A DNA stretch of 64,000 nucleotides from Paenibacillus dendritiformis (GCF_015845845.1 NZ_LDIG01000088.1:1-64000); one strand, 5' to 3'; positions 9,139 to 18,524 are shown, counted from the first letter of the stretch. Numbers and translations: made by a program. The notes: generated from the sequence alone by a model not told the origin.

Positions 9139-10620
9139 TTATTTTCTGGATGCTTTCCACTCATCCAATTGTTTTTGCATTTCGGCTTGAACTTTGTCCA
9201 ATCCAGCCGCCTTGAACTTCTCGATTGCTTTCGGCACGTATACCTTCGGATCTACCGAGCCGGTGAACAGGGACGCATAGAACTCGTCTTTGACGTTCGT
9301 CAGCGCGGTCATTTCCGTTTTTACGCTGTCCGCATTGAAGTGGAAGCCAAGCAATGGAGCGTTTTTCGCGCTGTCGTTGAACTTCGCGAATTGATCCCAC
9401 TTGTCTGCCGGGTCAGCAGGCAGTCTGTCCAGAATGAAGAAGTTGCCCAGCGTAAAGGTTGGCATATCATACGATTCTGTTTTTGCCGGCAAGTACTCTA
9501 CCGTTTCGTCATCGATGCGCTTGTAGTGCACGCCTTCGATACCGTTGTTCACCAGGTTGCGCAGGTAGCGGTCAGAGTTCAACAGGTTCAGGAATTGCAT
9601 CGCTTTTTCAGGATGCGGGCTGTTCGCGGAAATCGCGTGCATAGAACCCATTACAGACCAGTTATACACATATGGTTCGGTGTAAGGAACCGATACGACC
9701 GGATAGCCCAAAGATTGGGACCACAGGTTATCGGCGAACGGCTGCGTATCCGGCATGTCTACGAGCCATTTTCCGGTTTTCATTTCGTCCCCGCCGGAAG
9801 CGGTTGCGGCATCCTTCTTCAGGTAGCCTTTTTTGTAGTACTCATGCATCGTCTCGAAGCCTTTCATCATGTCAGGCTGTTCGAGAATGTTGACGATTTT
9901 GAGATCGTTCGTATCGGTCAACGCGACGCCCAACGGCAAATTCTCGTTCACCAGGTCATAAGGAACGGCGAATTTGAATTGCTTATCTGCGGACAACGGA
10001 TACAGCCCTGGCTCGCCCTCTTTGACCTTTGCAAGCAGCGGCTCCAGATCTTCCAGCGTCTTCACGCTGTTTATGTCCAGATTGTATTTGTCAACAAGCC
10101 CTTTGTTGAAGCGGAATACTTTCTGTGCCGGCAATTCCTTGTTGACCGGAATGGCATATGTTTTGCCGTCGATTTTGGCGCCTTCGAGGAACGAAGGGTG
10201 AACCAGCTTTTTAATGTCTTGGCCATATTGATCCATCAAGTCATCGAGCGGGTAGAATGCGCCCTTTTTCGCATTGGCAACGTATTCAAAAGCCCACGAA
10301 GAAGTGAATGCGATATCAAAAGGCTCTCCGGAAGCGGCGATAACACCCATCTTTTGGTTGTAATCGCCCCAATCAAACAGTTTCATTTTTACGGTTACGC
10401 CGATTTTTTCTTTGGTGTACTCGCTAACCTTTTCCATGACCTTGTCCAAATCTTTTTGCGGCGCACCGATGGAATACCAGATCAGCTCAACCGGCTGCTC
10501 GCTCGTGCCTGCTTCTGCTCCGCCCGCTTCTTCCTTCTTGCTGCCGCAGCCAGCCAATGCCAGCGAAGCGACCAGGACAAGACAGAAGGTCATGAGCAAC
10601 AATTTTTTTGCCTTAGCCAT
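9139..10620 (-). CDS. Extracellular solute-binding lipoprotein (LplA/YtcQ-like), mannoside transporter
   Basis: The 493-residue lipoprotein precursor has a charged N-terminus, a hydrophobic core and lipobox LALAGC with C25 as the lipidation site. The rest is a family 1 solute-binding fold; the C-terminal part resembles the DUF3502 extension common in Paenibacillus LplA-type proteins. It would sit on the outer face of the membrane and deliver oligosaccharides to the two permeases encoded just upstream. Ribosome site GGGGAGG lies seven bases before the ATG. The gene is bracketed by two hairpins (10659-10709 and 9031-9068), which would let its mRNA segment accumulate above the rest. The sugar ligand is inferred as alpha-mannosides only from the neighbouring GH125 and GH38 genes. 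Confidence 0.9.
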   Translation of the reverse strand: MAKAKKLLLMTFCLVLVASLALAGCGSKKEEAGGAEAGTSEQPVELIWYSIGAPQKDLDKVMEKVSEYTKEKIGVTVKMKLFDWGDYNQKMGVIAASGEPFDIAFTSSWAFEYVANAKKGAFYPLDDLMDQYGQDIKKLVHPSFLEGAKIDGKTYAIPVNKELPAQKVFRFNKGLVDKYNLDINSVKTLEDLEPLLAKVKEGEPGLYPLSADKQFKFAVPYDLVNENLPLGVALTDTNDLKIVNILEQPDMMKGFETMHEYYKKGYLKKDAATASGGDEMKTGKWLVDMPDTQPFADNLWSQSLGYPVVSVPYTEPYVYNWSVMGSMHAISANSPHPEKAMQFLNLLNSDRYLRNLVNNGIEGVHYKRIDDETVEYLPAKTESYDMPTFTLGNFFILDRLPADPADKWDQFAKFNDSAKNAPLLGFHFNADSVKTEMTALTNVKDEFYASLFTGSVDPKVYVPKAIEKFKAAGLDKVQAEMQKQLDEWKASRK

Positions 10621-10658
10621 GTTTTTCCTCCCCTTTTTGTGACCAAGTTGTGGTGTAT

Positions 10659-10709
10659 ATTATTTCCGGAGCGGCCGCCTGCTTATGTATGCCGCCGCCC
10701 GGGAATAAT
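10659..10709 (-). other. Intercistronic hairpin between permease and solute-binding genes
   Basis: An ATTATT..CCGG..GCGGC arm (10659-10675) pairs with GCCGCCCGGGAATAAT (10694-10709), giving about 15 base pairs with one mismatch and one bulge. No T-run follows, so it fits an mRNA stability or processing element ahead of the solute-binding cistron. Confidence 0.5.
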
Positions 10710-10724
10710 CGAAGGTTGTCTTGC

Positions 10725-11639
10725 TTATTCTTTGACAGCTCCAATGGTCAAGCCTTGAACGAAATAGCGCTGGAAGAACGGGTACGCACATGCGATCGGC
10801 AGCGTAGCCAGGACGACGAGCGCCATCCGTGTCGATTCTTGCGGAAGTGTCCGCATCAATTCAAGCGTCTGCCCCGATGCGTTGAGCTGCGCATTGTTGA
10901 GCAAGAATTGCATGCTGTTCTCGATCCGCATCAGCATCGATTGCAGCGGAACGAGCGCAGGGTTGTCGATGTACAGCAAGGCGTTGAACCAGTCGTTCCA
11001 GAAACCAAGCGTGGCGAACAATCCAATCGTGGCAATCCCCGGCAAGGAGATGGGCAGCACAATCGTAATGAATGCCCGCAATTCCCCGGCTCCGTCAATC
11101 TTGGCCGATTCGATGATCGCATCCGGCACTGTTGTATTATAGAACGTTCTCATGATAAGGACGTAGAACGCATTCATGATCAGCGGCAAAATCAGCGCCC
11201 AGATCGTGTCCTTCAAATGAAGCACCTGCGTTAGAACCATATAGGTCGGAACTAACCCGCCATTGAACAGCATCGTAAAGAAGGCGATAAAAGAGAAGAA
11301 TCCTCGATATTGGAAGTTCTTACGCGAAATCGCGTAAGCGTATAGACAAATTACCGCCAAGCTGATAAGCGTCCCCACAACCGTAATCAGGATGGTGACT
11401 CCATAGGAGCGAAGAAGCTGATCTCCGGCCTTGAAAATGTATTCATAAGCGGAAAAGCTCCATTTCTCCGGGAATATGGAATACCCGTTCCGTGCGAGCG
11501 CCTCCTCATTCGTCAATGAAATGACAATGACGAACAAGAACGGGTAGACGCACAGGAAAGCAAACACACCGGCAATGAGGTTGAATATCAGGTTCGTGCC
11601 TCTCGATAAATTGTGGAAATCTCGTGTTTTTTTTCTCAA
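10725..11639 (-). CDS. Carbohydrate ABC transporter permease (LplC/YtcP-like)
   Basis: This is a membrane protein of about 304 residues with six predicted hydrophobic segments. The binding-protein-dependent permease EAA loop reads ESAKIDGAGELRAF, and the C-terminus ends QGLTIGAVKE, a signature of the YtcP/LplC group. It forms the translocation channel with the LplB-like protein encoded upstream. Start choice: a longer in-frame start at 11690 would overlap the lplB-like gene and lacks a ribosome site. TTG 11639 follows AGGGGGG by about seven bases and lies 13 bases after the upstream stop. No ATPase gene is nearby, as usual for LplABC-type systems that use a shared MsmX-type ATPase (family knowledge). 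Confidence 0.9.
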   Translation of the reverse strand: MRKKTRDFHNLSRGTNLIFNLIAGVFAFLCVYPFLFVIVISLTNEEALARNGYSIFPEKWSFSAYEYIFKAGDQLLRSYGVTILITVVGTLISLAVICLYAYAISRKNFQYRGFFSFIAFFTMLFNGGLVPTYMVLTQVLHLKDTIWALILPLIMNAFYVLIMRTFYNTTVPDAIIESAKIDGAGELRAFITIVLPISLPGIATIGLFATLGFWNDWFNALLYIDNPALVPLQSMLMRIENSMQFLLNNAQLNASGQTLELMRTLPQESTRMALVVLATLPIACAYPFFQRYFVQGLTIGAVKE

Positions 11640-11652
11640 TGTCGTCCCCCCC

Positions 11653-12600
11653 TTAGAACAGCGCGTTGTCCTTGTCCACTTTACGCACAATCCAGTTCGA
11701 TGTCATAACGAGAATGAATCCGACCAGCGACTGATACAAGCCTGCGGCCGTACTCATCGAGATTTCCCCTGTTGCCTTCAGCCCCCGGTACACGTACGTA
11801 TCGATGACGTTCGTTACACTGTATAACGGACCGGAGTCGCGTGGAATCTGATAGAACAATCCGAAATCCGCATAAAAGATTCTGCCGATGGCCAGCAAGG
11901 TCAGAATGGTCATCAAAGGCGTAATCGCAGGTATCGTAATATGGCGAATCTGCTGCCACTTGTTGGCGCCGTCAATCATCGCTGCCTCATAATAAGTCTT
12001 GTCAATCCCGACAATGGCGGCCAGATAGACGACGCTGGAGTACCCGATTCCTTTCCACAGATTGAGAAACACGAGAATATAAGGCCAATACGTTGTATCG
12101 GAATACCAGGAGACCGGATCCTTTCCTAGCCAAGTGAGGAATTGGTTGAGCACCCCTTTGTCGACGCTCAGGAAGCTGAACGTGAAATAACCGACGATGA
12201 CCCACGACAAGAAGTGAGGAAGGAACATCCCGGTCTGGTATATCTTCGCCAGTCGCTTGTTCACAATCTCGCTCAAGATGATGGCCATCGCCACGGCCCC
12301 GACCAGGCCAAGCACGATAAACACCATGTTGTACAAAATTGTGTTTCGCGTAATGACATAAGCGTCATTGGTACTGAAAAGATATTCGAAATTTTTAAAG
12401 CCTACCCATTCACTCTGCTGCAAGCTGGCAAGGAAGCCGTCTCTGCTAAAACGATAATCCTTGAAAGCGATAACAGTCCCGAACATCGGCAGGTAGGAGA
12501 AGAACAAAAACCACAAGGCTCCCGGAAGAACCATGATGAGAAAAATCCAGTTGCGGTTTAAGCTCCGAAAAACGTTCTTGATGGATTGCATCAGATTCAT
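11653..12600 (-). CDS. Carbohydrate ABC transporter permease (LplB-like)
   Basis: The 315-residue membrane protein has an N-terminal NRNWIFLIMVLPGALWFLFF segment, six hydrophobic stretches and an EAA loop reading YYEAAMIDGANKWQQI, typical of LplB/MalF-type sugar permeases. It pairs with the downstream LplC-like permease. The GGGGG ribosome site abuts the first ATG, so the ATG at 12591 (third codon downstream), nine bases from GGGGG, may be the real start. It is the first gene of the transporter-mannosidase operon. A catabolite-response-like element and a TTGACT hexamer lie just upstream. Confidence 0.9.
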   Translation of the reverse strand: MNLMQSIKNVFRSLNRNWIFLIMVLPGALWFLFFSYLPMFGTVIAFKDYRFSRDGFLASLQQSEWVGFKNFEYLFSTNDAYVITRNTILYNMVFIVLGLVGAVAMAIILSEIVNKRLAKIYQTGMFLPHFLSWVIVGYFTFSFLSVDKGVLNQFLTWLGKDPVSWYSDTTYWPYILVFLNLWKGIGYSSVVYLAAIVGIDKTYYEAAMIDGANKWQQIRHITIPAITPLMTILTLLAIGRIFYADFGLFYQIPRDSGPLYSVTNVIDTYVYRGLKATGEISMSTAAGLYQSLVGFILVMTSNWIVRKVDKDNALF

Positions 12601-12636
12601 CCCCCGTTGCTATGTTGTACCTATAGCGTACCCCAA

Positions 12637-12658
12637 TTGATGCGCTTCCAATAGTCAA
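12637..12658 (-). promoter_or_regulatory. cre-like element and -35-like hexamer before the mannoside operon
   Basis: On the minus strand TTGACT (12653-12658) is followed by TTGGAAGCGCATCAA (12637-12651), which fits the CcpA cre consensus except for one position near the 3' end. No convincing -10 is seen at normal spacing, consistent with activation by the YesN-type regulator encoded next door. Inference only. Confidence 0.35.
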
Positions 12659-12681
12659 CAAACTTTAGATTTGGTGTACAA

Positions 12682-12740
12682 AATAAAGGAAGGGCTTTCA
12701 CAGCGGCCACATTTTGATGTGTCGCCGTGGAACCCCTTCC
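12682..12740 (-). terminator. Terminator after the YesN-type response regulator
   Basis: On the minus strand GGAAGGG (12734-12740) pairs with CCCTTCC (12688-12694) around an inner CACAT/ATGTG hairpin, followed by TTTATTTT. It separates the regulator gene from the transporter operon, which must then have its own promoter. Confidence 0.65.
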
Positions 12741-12752
12741 CAGTAATGTATT

Positions 12753-14324
12753 TCATACGATTTCATTTCGGTTTGCATGGAATTCTCTGTATTCTTTCGG
12801 GGATACGCCGACGTACTTGCGGAACTGTTTATAGAAATAACTTTTATCCCAATAACCGACATTGGAGGCAATATCGGTCATTCGAAGATTCGTATTGACA
12901 AGCATTTCCTTCGCCATCTTGATGCGGGTCTTGTTCAAATAATCGGAGAAGGTCGACTGGACCTCCTTCTGGAACAATTGCCCTAAATAGACCGGATTGA
13001 TATTATACACCTGGCTTAAGGTCTTCAATGACAGCTCTTCCGCATACCGGGCATGAATATCATGCAGTACTTGCTTGATGACCGGACTCATATGCTCCGG
13101 CTCCGCCAACTGCTCCATAATTCGGTAGGCGACCTGGAGCACATGATCCTTCAGCACCTCCAGGGTCTGAATATGGTACACATCATCGAACCAGTCCCGC
13201 TCCTCTTCCATTAAATAGTGAGCGGTATCCTTCACGGCCTGCTTCCAGGCGATAAGCAATTCGACGGCGAAGTTGCGAATATCCCGCGGCGTAACCCCTG
13301 ACGTCGATGACAGCCGTTCGAAATCGGCTTCAAGCTGCTGCCGAAGCTGCTCCTTGTCCCGGTCGTACAGCAGCTTCACGTAAGGCTCTGTCTCCGGCTG
13401 GACATCCGCCGGACGGGACGAGCGATAGTCGGCGATCTCATCGGCGTCGACCCATTCGTCATCCGCACGGACAAGATGGTAAGGCTGGACCCGCTTCGCA
13501 TGCAAGTAGCTTGCCGAAGCATTGGCGTATCCTTCCTGGATACTTCCCAGCGTAATCTGCAGGGAGGTGCCCAGCGTATCCTCTACCTCCCGCTTCCATT
13601 GGCGCAGCCGCTCCGTCAGCTCTTCCTTCTCCACGCTCCGGTACAGGCCGAAAATGATCGCGGTCTCTCCGTCCCATTCCGGGACGCAAAATCCGCCGTT
13701 CGTCTGCTGCAACAGACGTCTGGCGTGGTTAACGACCTCTTCCTGCTTGTCATAATCCGCCTCCTGATCCATTCGCGGCTCGTGCCGGACGAGGACAACC
13801 ATATAATAGGGGTGAACAAAACGGATATCCAACAAGTCCGCCCGCTGCTGCAGCTCTTCCAGATGAATCAAATCACGCAGCCAGCGGTACAGCACATTAT
13901 CCCGCAAAATATCACGATTATGCTGCTCCGCCATCCGATGAACCCGGGACTGGTCAATCTTCTGCACGGTCGTTTCCAGCGTGGAGCGGAACTCCTCAAT
14001 ATTGATCGGCTTCAGCAAATAGTTCTCCACGCCCAGCTTAATGCCTTCCTTCACATACATGAACTCGTTATAGCCGCTCAATATAATGAACCGGGTCTGA
14101 GGATGATCCTCCTTCACTTTCTCGATCAACTGAAGGCCGGTCATGCGCGGCATCATAATATCGGTAATAATCAAATCCACCGGCTGGCGCTGCAGCTTCT
14201 CCCATGCATCCTCCCCATTCTCCGCCGTTCCCGCCACGCTTAACCCGTAATCGTTCCACTCCAGAATCGTCTGCAAGCCTTCTATAATAAATGGTTCGTC
14301 ATCTACTAAAAATACGCTGTACAT
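12753..14324 (-). CDS. Two-component response regulator, YesN type (REC + AraC HTH)
   Basis: The 523-residue protein starts with a receiver domain (1-120). D55 in LIITDIMMPRM is the phospho-acceptor and K105 in LLKPIN the conserved lysine. It ends with an AraC-type double helix-turn-helix (about 420-515: LSLKTLSQVYNINPVYLGQL ... DIASNVGYWDKSYFYKQFRK). Phosphorylated by a YesM-type kinase, it should activate the adjacent transporter-mannosidase operon. AAGGGGGG lies just before the ATG. Its original kinase partner appears to have stood directly upstream: only a 3' fragment remains at 14353-14500, whereas an intact paralogue lies 2 kb away at 16283-18187, beyond an inserted or intervening membrane-protein gene. 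Confidence 0.92.
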   Translation of the reverse strand: MYSVFLVDDEPFIIEGLQTILEWNDYGLSVAGTAENGEDAWEKLQRQPVDLIITDIMMPRMTGLQLIEKVKEDHPQTRFIILSGYNEFMYVKEGIKLGVENYLLKPINIEEFRSTLETTVQKIDQSRVHRMAEQHNRDILRDNVLYRWLRDLIHLEELQQRADLLDIRFVHPYYMVVLVRHEPRMDQEADYDKQEEVVNHARRLLQQTNGGFCVPEWDGETAIIFGLYRSVEKEELTERLRQWKREVEDTLGTSLQITLGSIQEGYANASASYLHAKRVQPYHLVRADDEWVDADEIADYRSSRPADVQPETEPYVKLLYDRDKEQLRQQLEADFERLSSTSGVTPRDIRNFAVELLIAWKQAVKDTAHYLMEEERDWFDDVYHIQTLEVLKDHVLQVAYRIMEQLAEPEHMSPVIKQVLHDIHARYAEELSLKTLSQVYNINPVYLGQLFQKEVQSTFSDYLNKTRIKMAKEMLVNTNLRMTDIASNVGYWDKSYFYKQFRKYVGVSPKEYREFHANRNEIV

Positions 14325-14352
14325 CGTATCCCCCCTTAACCGCTTCCCGGCG

Positions 14353-14590
14353 TCAATTCAAAGGCACACGAATGGTGACCGTCGTGCCGGCCCCGAGAAC
14401 GCCTTCCAGCGTAATCCCGCAGTTGTCTCCATACCATATCCGCAGGCGGTCATGAATATTGTCAACCCCAATGAACCATGTTCCTGAATGCCCGATTAGA
14501 CCGGGAGCTGCCCCGGCATGAAATCGGTTTACGCATCCATTATCATATCATAACTCGGCAGCCCGTTTGATACCGTCGATGAATTCGCAT
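14353..14590 (-). pseudogene. Remnant of a YesM-type sensor kinase (3' end plus 5' flank, internally deleted)
   Basis: Bases 14353-14500 encode on the minus strand a close copy of the last ~45 residues of the intact kinase at 16283-18187: RLRIWYGDNCGI then GAGTTVTIRVPLN and stop. A one-base deletion in the segment matching residues ~598-602 (GGGGTTGACAATATTCATG against GGGGCTGAAAAATGTCCATG) breaks the frame. Immediately beyond, 14511-14590 resembles the upstream flank of the intact kinase (18230-18300), sharing ATCGGTTTACGCATC and ATCATA.CATAA. So nearly the whole reading frame has been deleted between 3' end and promoter flank. The stop lies 28 bases before the response regulator start, the expected kinase-regulator arrangement. 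Confidence 0.85.
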
Positions 14591-14744
14591 ATCAACCTTG
14601 CCGGCAGCCAACAACTTCCAAATACAACCTTGTGATGAATGATTTAGAGGATATAATAAAAATATAAAAAGTTTGAAATAACTGTACCGCATTGCTGCAA
14701 TACCACTTTTTGTTATCCAGTCTGCTCTTGGATTTCCACTCTAT

Positions 14745-14773
14745 TTGTAATAAAGTAAAAAATGTTGCATAAT
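14745..14773 (+). promoter_or_regulatory. Promoter for the YjiH-like gene
   Basis: TTGTAA (14745-14750), 17 bases, CATAAT (14768-14773), in AT-rich DNA 32 bases upstream of the ATG at 14805. Confidence 0.5.
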
Positions 14774-14804
14774 TATACCGAAATCTAAGGAGAATTATTC
14801 ATAT

Positions 14805-16190
14805 ATGGTAGCCAAGAACGACAATGCGCAGCCAAAACTTGCGCACACACAGCAATTGAATCTAAGAGGCCTGCTGCATTTCGTCATTCCCTCTTTACTT
14901 GGGTTGCTTCTCTTCGTCATTCCCGTTCCGTGGAACGGAGAAGTGACCGTGCCCATTGCATTCCTGACCAACGCCATCACCCAAGGGCTTGCGCCTTGGC
15001 TTCCGTCGGCGGTCACCATCATCATCGTGCTCGCCTGGCTGGGAACCGCTTATACCCGCTGGTTCAAACCGGTCAGGCTGCTGCATATGCCGCTATGGAA
15101 TGCACTGTTCCATATTTCCCCTTTCTGGTTCGCCGCACGGACGTTAGGGGTCATATTCGCGATACTTACCTTTTTCCGGGTCGGGCCGGAATGGATATGG
15201 TCGGAGAATACGGGAGGCATGCTGCTCTCCGGTCTTATCCCCGGCTTGTTCGTTGTTTTCTTGCTGGCCGGGCTTCTGCTCCCGCTGTTGGTCGATTTTG
15301 GCCTGCTAGAGTTTTTCGGCACACTGATGACCCGAATTATGCGCCCCATCTTTACTTTGCCGGGACGAGCCTCGATTAATTGCATGGCATCCTGGCTTGG
15401 AGACGGCACCATTGGCGTCATGATGACGAGCAAGCAATATGAATCCGGATACTACACGAAGCGCGAAGCCGCCGTCATCGGCACGACATTTACGGCTGTG
15501 TCCATTACGTTCAGTTTCATCGTGTTGAGCAATGTCGGGCTAGGGCATATGTTTCTTCCTTTTTATGCGACGGTAACCTTTGCCGGGATGGCAGCCGCCG
15601 TTATCATGCCGCGCATTCCGCCGCTGTCGCGCAAGCCGGACACCTATTCGCCCGATGCCGCGCCTGCGGAAGAAGAGGTCATCCCGGCCGCATGGAGCCC
15701 CTGGCGTTGGGGACTGCGCCAGGCCGTCGGCAAGGCGCGCCAGCATGGGGGAGCAGGCTCCTTCCTTCGGGACGGCTGCAAAAACATTATCGACCTGTGG
15801 TTCGGCGTTATCCCGGTAGTTATGGCCATCGGCACACTGGCTGTGGCCATCGCCAAATTCACGCCCATCTTCAAATGGCTCGGCTTGCCCTTCATTCCGC
15901 TGCTGCAAATGCTCGGTATTCCGGAAGCGGAAGCGGCTTCCCAGACCATTCTTGTCGGATTCGCGGACATGTTCCTGCCTACGGTGCTGGCCTCCGACAT
16001 TACGAGCGGCATGACCCGCTTCGTCATTGCCGCATTGTCCGTTACCCAACTCATCTATATGTCCGAGGTCGGCGGATTGCTGCTCGGCTCCAAGCTGCCC
16101 GTAAGCTTCAAGGATCTGGTTGTCATTTTCCTGCTCCGCACCTTGCTTACATTGCCGATTATCGCGTTCATCGCGCATCTTCTATTTTAA
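14805..16190 (+). CDS. YjiH family membrane protein (nucleoside-recognition Gate domain)
   Basis: The 461-residue polytopic membrane protein has about ten hydrophobic segments and two halves of the nucleoside-recognition/Gate type. It contains LGDGTIGVMMTSKQYESGYYTKREAAVIGTTF-like text around 200-230 and GFADMFLPTVLASDI near 385, the two Gate motifs shared with YjiH and related transporters. Substrate is unknown; the family is associated with nucleoside or small-molecule transport, but members are poorly characterised. AAGGAG lies 12 bases before the ATG, rather distant. It stands between a kinase remnant and the intact kinase, on the opposite strand, and has its own promoter and terminator, so it is probably an independent unit. 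Confidence 0.8.
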   Translation: MVAKNDNAQPKLAHTQQLNLRGLLHFVIPSLLGLLLFVIPVPWNGEVTVPIAFLTNAITQGLAPWLPSAVTIIIVLAWLGTAYTRWFKPVRLLHMPLWNALFHISPFWFAARTLGVIFAILTFFRVGPEWIWSENTGGMLLSGLIPGLFVVFLLAGLLLPLLVDFGLLEFFGTLMTRIMRPIFTLPGRASINCMASWLGDGTIGVMMTSKQYESGYYTKREAAVIGTTFTAVSITFSFIVLSNVGLGHMFLPFYATVTFAGMAAAVIMPRIPPLSRKPDTYSPDAAPAEEEVIPAAWSPWRWGLRQAVGKARQHGGAGSFLRDGCKNIIDLWFGVIPVVMAIGTLAVAIAKFTPIFKWLGLPFIPLLQMLGIPEAEAASQTILVGFADMFLPTVLASDITSGMTRFVIAALSVTQLIYMSEVGGLLLGSKLPVSFKDLVVIFLLRTLLTLPIIAFIAHLLF

Positions 16191-16209
16191 TGGCACTCAC
16201 ATTCGATAG

Positions 16210-16262
16210 GACCCAATCCTGCGAGATTTCTTCCAAGCTTCTCGAGGATTAGGGTCTTTTCT
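16210..16262 (+). terminator. Terminator after the YjiH-like gene
   Basis: GACCC-AATCCT..CGAG (16210-16225) pairs with CTCG.GGATT.GGGTC (16241-16256), followed by TTTTCTT. Confidence 0.75.
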
Positions 16263-16282
16263 TGGTGTCGGATATCCCTTCG

Positions 16283-18187
16283 TCAAATCAATGGCACGCG
16301 AATGGTGACCGTCGTGCCGGAGCCGAGAACGCTTTCCAGCGCAATCCCGTAGTGGTCTCCATACAATATTCGCAGGCGGTCATGGACATTTTTCAGCCCC
16401 AATGAACCATGCTCCTGAATGCTCGACTGTCTCAGTTCGTTTTGAATCTGCTTCAGCCGCTCGGGCTCAATCCCTTTCCCGTTGTCGGCAACCCGGATCA
16501 CCAAATCCCCTTCATCAGACTCGACTTCGATGGCGATATGGTTGTCGGTCCGGTCCAACCCGAGCCCGTGCACCAGATAGTTCTCAATAATCGGCTGCAC
16601 GGAGAGCTTCATAATATTATACCCGCCCAGACGCTCGTCCATAAAGATAGAGTACTGCAGCTTGTCCCGGTAACGGATTCGGGTCAGCTCCAGGTAACGG
16701 CGGCAATTTTCTATCTCTTCATTGAGTGTAATCGTGGTCTTGTCCTTCACCATATGCCGGAACATGGACGCCAGATTATAGATCATATCGCCGACATCGT
16801 TCGCGCCCTGGGAGATCGCCCGCATCCGGATAACCTCCAGGGTGTTATACAGAAAATGAGGTTTGATTTGCGACTGAAGCGCTACCAGCTCCGCATTTTT
16901 CTGCTTCAGCTCTGATTTATAGACTTTATTGATATACTGCTGCAAATCCTCGCACATTTGGTTGAAGCTGAGCGCGATAAGCCCGAGCTCGTCTTCCCGA
17001 TCCACCGGAAGCTTCGTGTTGAGATAACCCTCTCTTACCTTCTTCATCCCTTGGATGACCGTCTGCGTGCGGCGCGACAGATGGAGAACGGAGAAATAGG
17101 TAGCCGCCAGGACCGTTATGATGCATAACAAAGTAATAATGCCTATCGTATTTCGAATTCCCGACAACCGGTCGGTAATCGCTTTCTCAGGGATCGTGTT
17201 GACGACAACAAGGCCCAATTTATTCGTCTCCGACACCATGACATAGGACTTCTGTCCGTTCAGCTCCACTTGCTCCGACTTGTTGCGCGGCATAGACATC
17301 AATTCTTTGTAAATTGGCAAGGGTACCGGTAGCGGCGAACTTTCCGTATGGTATACCGTTTCGCCGTTGGAATCAAGCACGAGCCATTGTTCCCCCGGCA
17401 TTTGCTCGCCAATCTGCCGCGATATGCCGTCGGCGTTGAAGTCGATGGTTATATCTCCGGCCGTCGCCAGCGTCTCCGGGTTGCTGATCCGATTCGTTAC
17501 GCTCAGCAGAGAGAGCGGCTTGGCCGTCTGATCCGGTTCAAACGGCGGCATATTCCCGATTTCCTCGATTGGCTTCGTTGCGATGTCATGCCCCGTCTCC
17601 ACCCCCGGATTGGAGTTCACCGACTCCAGCGAGTAGCGCTTGGTCGGAATGGCATAACGATTATTCTGCCATAGCTGCTGCGCCTGGCTGTTCTCGCTCC
17701 AGTCGTAATATCCGCGATAGAAGCCGCCTTTATAATAGATGTAGGCAAATTTCTTTTTCAGACTAATCAAATTGATATTTTGGAGATCCTGATCCTTTAC
17801 GAACTGCGTAGAGAAGAAATCGTGCATATTCCGGATATAGAAGCCGTTGCTTGAACTGAAGCTGTCCAGCCGGTAGCGGATGAAATTCTCCAGCCCTTCA
17901 TTAAGCAAATAGACCGTTTCCTTCACAAGAATGGTATCCTGATACACCTGCTGAATGATAGCCTGGGCCGTATCATACTTCTGATCGAGAAAGCGGTTGA
18001 TCGCATCCACATTCCGCTGCTGATCGAACAGCGCATTGTTGACGTTGTTATAGACGAAGAAATGATACGCCGACACGGACAGCGTAACCAGAGAAGCGAC
18101 GGCAATAATCGAGTAAACGACAATCAGCTTAATGAACAGCTTTTTCTTGAAGTGCTTCATATATATCTGTTTGATTGCCTTGAGCAT
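16283..18187 (-). CDS. Sensor histidine kinase, YesM type
   Basis: The 634-residue protein has an N-terminal transmembrane helix (about 18-45), a large extracellular cache-like sensor region (45-340), a second transmembrane helix (about 345-368), a HAMP linker, and a His_kinase domain with QSQIKPHFLYNTLE, where H444 is the phospho-acceptor. It ends with a HATPase domain with VADNGKGIEP (N box) and GSLGLKNVHDRL. YesM kinases pair with YesN regulators to control sugar transport operons; the regulator at 12753-14324 is the obvious partner despite the intervening gene. AAAGGAG lies ten bases before the ATG. A degraded paralogue of this gene lies at 14353-14590, with about 85 percent nucleotide identity in the overlapping 3' end by eye. 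Confidence 0.92.
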   Translation of the reverse strand: MLKAIKQIYMKHFKKKLFIKLIVVYSIIAVASLVTLSVSAYHFFVYNNVNNALFDQQRNVDAINRFLDQKYDTAQAIIQQVYQDTILVKETVYLLNEGLENFIRYRLDSFSSSNGFYIRNMHDFFSTQFVKDQDLQNINLISLKKKFAYIYYKGGFYRGYYDWSENSQAQQLWQNNRYAIPTKRYSLESVNSNPGVETGHDIATKPIEEIGNMPPFEPDQTAKPLSLLSVTNRISNPETLATAGDITIDFNADGISRQIGEQMPGEQWLVLDSNGETVYHTESSPLPVPLPIYKELMSMPRNKSEQVELNGQKSYVMVSETNKLGLVVVNTIPEKAITDRLSGIRNTIGIITLLCIITVLAATYFSVLHLSRRTQTVIQGMKKVREGYLNTKLPVDREDELGLIALSFNQMCEDLQQYINKVYKSELKQKNAELVALQSQIKPHFLYNTLEVIRMRAISQGANDVGDMIYNLASMFRHMVKDKTTITLNEEIENCRRYLELTRIRYRDKLQYSIFMDERLGGYNIMKLSVQPIIENYLVHGLGLDRTDNHIAIEVESDEGDLVIRVADNGKGIEPERLKQIQNELRQSSIQEHGSLGLKNVHDRLRILYGDHYGIALESVLGSGTTVTIRVPLI

Positions 18188-18494
18188 CCTGATGCCTCTC
18201 CTTTATTCGACTGCGTGATCCGCAGCCCATCCACCATGTAATCGGTTTACGCATCTTCTATCATACCATAATCGCTATATCCGGTTGATGAGTCCATTAA
18301 TTAGCATATAAGAGAGTTCCCTAGTTGAGGACTGGCTGCTTTAGGCGTGTAAAGTGAGAGGGTATGCCGCCGATTGTTCAACAGTTTTCGCTAAAATATT
18401 ACATAGACTGCATTAAAATTAAATCAAATATCAATTCAATATTCTGTACATCCTAGCTTATACTAAAAGAAACCATCTCAAAAATATCCATTAA
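18188..18494. other. AT-rich intergenic region between divergent regulators
   Basis: Upstream DNA of the sensor kinase (minus) and the HTH/TPR regulator (plus). Apart from the segment shared with the kinase remnant (18236-18300), no gene, terminator or strong repeat is seen. Confidence 0.5.
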
Positions 18495-18524
18495 TTGAAA
18501 ATTAAACATTATCTCACCTATACA
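18495..18524 (+). promoter_or_regulatory. Promoter for the HTH/TPR regulator
   Basis: TTGAAA (18495-18500), 18 bases, TATACA (18519-18524), 36 bases upstream of the start at 18561. Confidence 0.5.
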
